Positions 4,788-6,441 of a stretch of 6,441 bases of DNA are shown here, one piece after another. The DNA is from Opitutales bacterium (lineage in GTDB: Bacteria; Verrucomicrobiota; Verrucomicrobiia; Opitutales; JAFGAQ01): contig JAQVLM010000195.1 in the NCBI GenBank assembly GCA_028704125.1, forward strand, positions 1 to 6,441, read 5' to 3'. Every line of letters starts with the position of its first letter. Position 1 is the first letter of the stretch. The notes beneath the pieces are model-generated. The model saw only the letters and a list, made by a program, of their open reading frames with translations. It did no database searches and had not been told where the DNA came from. The translations under genes were made by a program, and so were the position numbers.

Positions 4788-5516
4788 ATGTCTGAGCCGA
4801 TTCCCATTGTTTACGAAGACGGGACCTGTGTGGTGGTTTATAAACCTGCTGGCTTGCTGGTACACCGTACCCGTTTGGATGCCGACGAAAACGATGCCCT
4901 CGTCCAGCGGTTGCGCGAACAGTTGGGTTACTTTGTATACCCGGTTCACCGTTTGGACAAACCGACTGCCGGGTTGACGCTTCTCGCCAAATCCGCGGAA
5001 GGAGCTTCGGCCTATTCCGCGGCATTCCGGGAAGGGCACGTGGATAAGCGCTACCTCGCCCTTGTGCGCGGGTGGCTGACAGACGAAGGCGTGATTGACT
5101 ATCCGCTGCTTCCGGAGGTGGTCGGGAGAACCCGGCGGAAACCGGTGGTGCATCAGGATGCAGTTACCCGTTACAAGGGTATTGAGGCATTCGAGGTTCC
5201 TGTTCCTCTGGGCCGTTATGCATCGGCGCGTTTTTCATTGGTTGAGCTTCGACCCGTTACCGGGCGTCGCCATCAATTGCGCCGACACATGGCACACCTG
5301 CGTCATCCGATCATCGGAGATACCCGCCACGGCGATGGAGTTCAGAACCGGTTTTTTGAGGGTCATTGGGGTATCCGGCGACTGATGTTGGTCGCAGTGT
5401 CCCTGGATGTCCCGGAAGCTGTGGGATGCCACAAAATATGCTTAAAGGTCGAACCGGATAGTGTTTTTCGTGAAATTTTAGCCGGAATCCGGTCTGGAAC
5501 GGCAAATCTGGGTTGA
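4788..5516 (+). CDS. truC: tRNA pseudouridine synthase C-like (RluA family)
   Basis: A 242-residue cytoplasmic RNA-modifying enzyme of the RluA/TruC group. TruC makes pseudouridine 65 in tRNA. The N-terminal block VVVYKPAGLLVHRTRLDADE, the catalytic motif HRLDKPTAG (catalytic Asp at D57), the KRYLALVRGW block, and the C-terminal VTGRRHQLRRHMAHLRHPIIGDTRHGDG with the following RLMLVA closely resemble TruC as I remember it from Enterobacteria. It lacks an S4 domain, as TruC does. The start at ATG 4788 is chosen because the family sequence begins right after it (IPIVYEDGTCVVVYKP). Weak ribosome sites lie upstream (GGTGA at 4773-4777, GGGAG at 4765-4769). An open frame back to a TTG at 4722 adds residues with no family similarity. 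It lies 66 bp after the ThuA gene and may be co-transcribed with it. A different RNA target in this lineage is possible. Confidence 0.9.
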   Translation: MSEPIPIVYEDGTCVVVYKPAGLLVHRTRLDADENDALVQRLREQLGYFVYPVHRLDKPTAGLTLLAKSAEGASAYSAAFREGHVDKRYLALVRGWLTDEGVIDYPLLPEVVGRTRRKPVVHQDAVTRYKGIEAFEVPVPLGRYASARFSLVELRPVTGRRHQLRRHMAHLRHPIIGDTRHGDGVQNRFFEGHWGIRRLMLVAVSLDVPEAVGCHKICLKVEPDSVFREILAGIRSGTANLG

Positions 5517-5541
5517 CCTCTTTGTAAAGATTAGGGATAAG
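5513..5541 (+). promoter_or_regulatory. Sigma70-like promoter for the beta-barrel gene
   Basis: TTGACC (5513-5518, five of six matches to TTGACA) and GATAAG (5536-5541, four of six to TATAAT) are spaced by exactly 17 bp. The -35 overlaps the truC stop codon. The predicted start is near 5548, giving a roughly 25-nt leader to the ATG at 5572. An AAACGTTC core (5561-5568), one mismatch from a LacI-family core, lies in that leader. Confidence 0.55.
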
Positions 5542-5571
5542 TAGACCTGTAATTTCTCAGAAACGTTCAAA

Positions 5572-6084
5572 ATGAAATCCCACATTCTTTCAGTTTTTGC
5601 TCTTTTTGCGTCGCTTTCGGCATCCGCTGCTTATCTGGATGGCACTGTCGGTTACCTGCAGGATAGCGAGGACATGATTTACACTGGTCGTATCGGAACT
5701 GAAATGTTCACGAGCGGCGTTCTCGCCCACAATGCCGAGATCGAAGTGGGGTTTATCGACGAAAGTGAAGGAGTGGTGGACGTGTCGGTCATTCCGCTGA
5801 TGGCCAATTACCGCTTGGAGACTCCGATTGTTGGTGATTTCTTCTTCTCAGGTGGAGCTGGAGCCGGGGTGGCAAATATCGATGTCGAGTTCCCGGGAAT
5901 TGAAGAAAACAAGACCACTTTTGTGATGCAGGTTTTTGCCGGAGTCGGTTATACGCTTTCTCCTGAGCTTCAATTCATGCTTTCGGCGCGTTACTTCTGG
6001 GTGGATGACATCACAATCCGTCAGAATCGCATTGAAATGGGCGATGATGTGGCTGTAGAGGCTGGTGCCCGCTTCCGCTTCTGA
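5572..6084 (+). CDS. Small outer-membrane beta-barrel protein
   Basis: A 170-residue protein with a Sec signal peptide (MKSHILSVFALFASLSASA, cleavage near A19/A20). The mature part is about 150 residues of alternating polar and hydrophobic strands with aromatic girdles, for example NAEIEVGFIDE, VDVSVIPLMANYRL, DFFFSGGAGAGVANIDVEF, FVMQVFAGVGYTL and LQFMLSARYFW. It ends in ARFRF; a C-terminal Phe is the recognition signal for the BAM assembly machinery. The size suits an eight-stranded OmpA-, OmpX- or OmpW-type barrel. No specific family motif is recognised, and whether it is structural, a porin or a minor channel cannot be said. It has its own promoter (5513-5541) and only a weak ribosome site (AGAAA), so it is likely monocistronic. 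Confidence 0.8.
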   Translation: MKSHILSVFALFASLSASAAYLDGTVGYLQDSEDMIYTGRIGTEMFTSGVLAHNAEIEVGFIDESEGVVDVSVIPLMANYRLETPIVGDFFFSGGAGAGVANIDVEFPGIEENKTTFVMQVFAGVGYTLSPELQFMLSARYFWVDDITIRQNRIEMGDDVAVEAGARFRF

Positions 6085-6125
6085 TCGGCTATCCTTTTCT
6101 TCTGCCTGTGTTGGCGGAACTGGGT

Positions 6126-6146
6126 AAACAAGGTTTGATCTTGTTT
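6126..6146 (+). terminator. AT-rich hairpin downstream of the beta-barrel gene, weak terminator candidate
   Basis: AAACAAG (6126-6132) and CTTGTTT (6140-6146) form a perfect 7-bp stem with the loop GTTTGAT, 42 nt after the stop codon. The stem is AT-rich and the only U-run is within it, so it would be a weak intrinsic terminator at best. A second dyad follows at 6148-6179. Confidence 0.3.
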
Positions 6147-6147
6147 C

Positions 6148-6179
6148 GGGTTGTCATGGCCTCTGTTGGATGACAATTC
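6148..6179 (+). promoter_or_regulatory. Hairpin directly upstream of sbcD
   Basis: TTGTCAT (6151-6157) and ATGACAA (6170-6176) are perfect inverted arms around a 12-nt loop. In RNA the stem extends to 10 bp through two G-U pairs and one G-C pair (6148-6150 with 6177-6179). It ends 10 nt before the sbcD ATG and just before the AAGGTG ribosome site. It could be an operator, a terminator remnant of the upstream gene, or a structure affecting sbcD translation. Confidence 0.35.
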
Positions 6180-6189
6180 AACAAGGTGC

Positions 6190-6441
6190 ATGAAGATCAT
6201 TCACACCGCTGACTGGCACATCGGACGTTTGTTGTATGGTCGGAAACGCCATGCCGAACACGGAGCGTTTTTGGAATGGCTCTTGGATACAATACGGGAA
6301 AACGCGGTGGACGCAGTGGTGGTTGCCGGGGATGTGTTTGATACTCCGGCTCCGGGAAATCGATCCCAGGAACTCTACTACCAGTTTGTGGCGAACCTTT
6401 CGGCGACGGGATGCCGGCAATTGGTAATCGTTGGGGGAAAC
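6190..6441 (+). CDS. sbcD: Exonuclease SbcCD subunit D, N-terminal part (cut by window end)
   Basis: The first 84 codons of SbcD, the Mre11-like nuclease subunit that works with the SbcC ATPase to cut hairpins, cruciforms and blocked DNA ends. Calcineurin-type phosphoesterase motifs are in order: motif I HTADWHIG with metal ligands D8 and H10, motif II VVAGDVFDTPAPG with D48, and the start of motif III, VIVGGN, with N84 as the last codon in the window (the usual GNHD continuation lies outside). The segment AEHGAFLEWLLDTI and the LYYQFVANLSATGC region match SbcD. The ATG at 6190 is preceded by AAGG at 3-nt spacing. The frame stays open to the last base, so this is a partial gene and not a truncation. 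sbcC would be expected just downstream. Confidence 0.93.
   Translation, partial: MKIIHTADWHIGRLLYGRKRHAEHGAFLEWLLDTIRENAVDAVVVAGDVFDTPAPGNRSQELYYQFVANLSATGCRQLVIVGGN

Noticed and set aside
4158..5153. A 331-codon open frame on the minus strand across the ThuA and TruC genes
   Set aside because: It lies entirely antisense to two genes with clear family motifs, crosses their intergenic gap, has no ribosome site and resembles no known protein. It is a shadow of the coding bias on the other strand.
1..6441. A new defence, phage or CRISPR system in the window
   Set aside because: No nuclease-helicase cluster, toxin-antitoxin pair, integrase, reverse transcriptase or spaced repeat array is present. 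SbcD is a housekeeping repair nuclease, and the remaining genes are metabolic or envelope proteins.

Overview
The window looks like chromosomal DNA of a Gram-negative member of the PVC group, most likely Verrucomicrobiota, perhaps an Opitutae/Puniceicoccales-like marine lineage. This is inferred from gene content, not from a marker gene. The window has two neighbouring PEP-CTERM (exosortase-sorted) secreted proteins, a Tat-signal sugar isomerase/epimerase-like TIM barrel, an exported ThuA-domain protein and an outer-membrane beta-barrel. It is a mixed housekeeping and cell-envelope region. No phage, transposase, CRISPR or tRNA/rRNA gene is visible.

Layout. Positions 1-201 hold no convincing gene but carry two clusters of small repeats and hairpins: a GGCGG-type direct repeat, and a REP/BIME-like inverted pair built on GAGCA-TGCTC. 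On the minus strand (1137-202) lies a Tat-exported xylose-isomerase-like TIM-barrel protein. It is divergent from everything that follows, which is all on the plus strand. The 333-bp divergent intergenic region (1138-1470) is rich in dyad symmetry and contains a previously unannotated element occurring twice, CTTGAA-(2 or 5 nt)-GGTTTTG-N-TCAAG. The second copy ends 17 nt before a good -10 box.

Two homologous PEP-CTERM proteins follow (1471-2241 and 2346-3188). They are separated by a 104-bp spacer with a perfect match to the LacI/CcpA-type cre consensus. The second overlaps by ATGA a beta-class carbonic anhydrase (3185-3811) that has no obvious ribosome-binding site of its own, so the two are probably translationally coupled. 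After a 128-bp spacer comes a strong GGAGG site that serves a 7-codon leader ORF, MKMIQAQ. Its stop codon overlaps the start of an exported ThuA-domain gene (3960-4721).

A TruC-like tRNA pseudouridine synthase (4788-5516) follows. A sigma70-like promoter overlapping its 3' end drives a small outer-membrane beta-barrel protein (5572-6084). After two dyads, the window ends inside sbcD, the nuclease subunit of SbcCD (6190 onward).

How the genes work together. No single pathway unites the window. The Tat isomerase and ThuA protein both belong to families linked to sugar or keto-sugar metabolism and both carry export signals. The PEP-CTERM pair and beta-barrel are envelope proteins. Carbonic anhydrase, TruC and SbcD are housekeeping enzymes. 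The most interesting material lies in the non-coding and overlap signals rather than in a new enzyme system.
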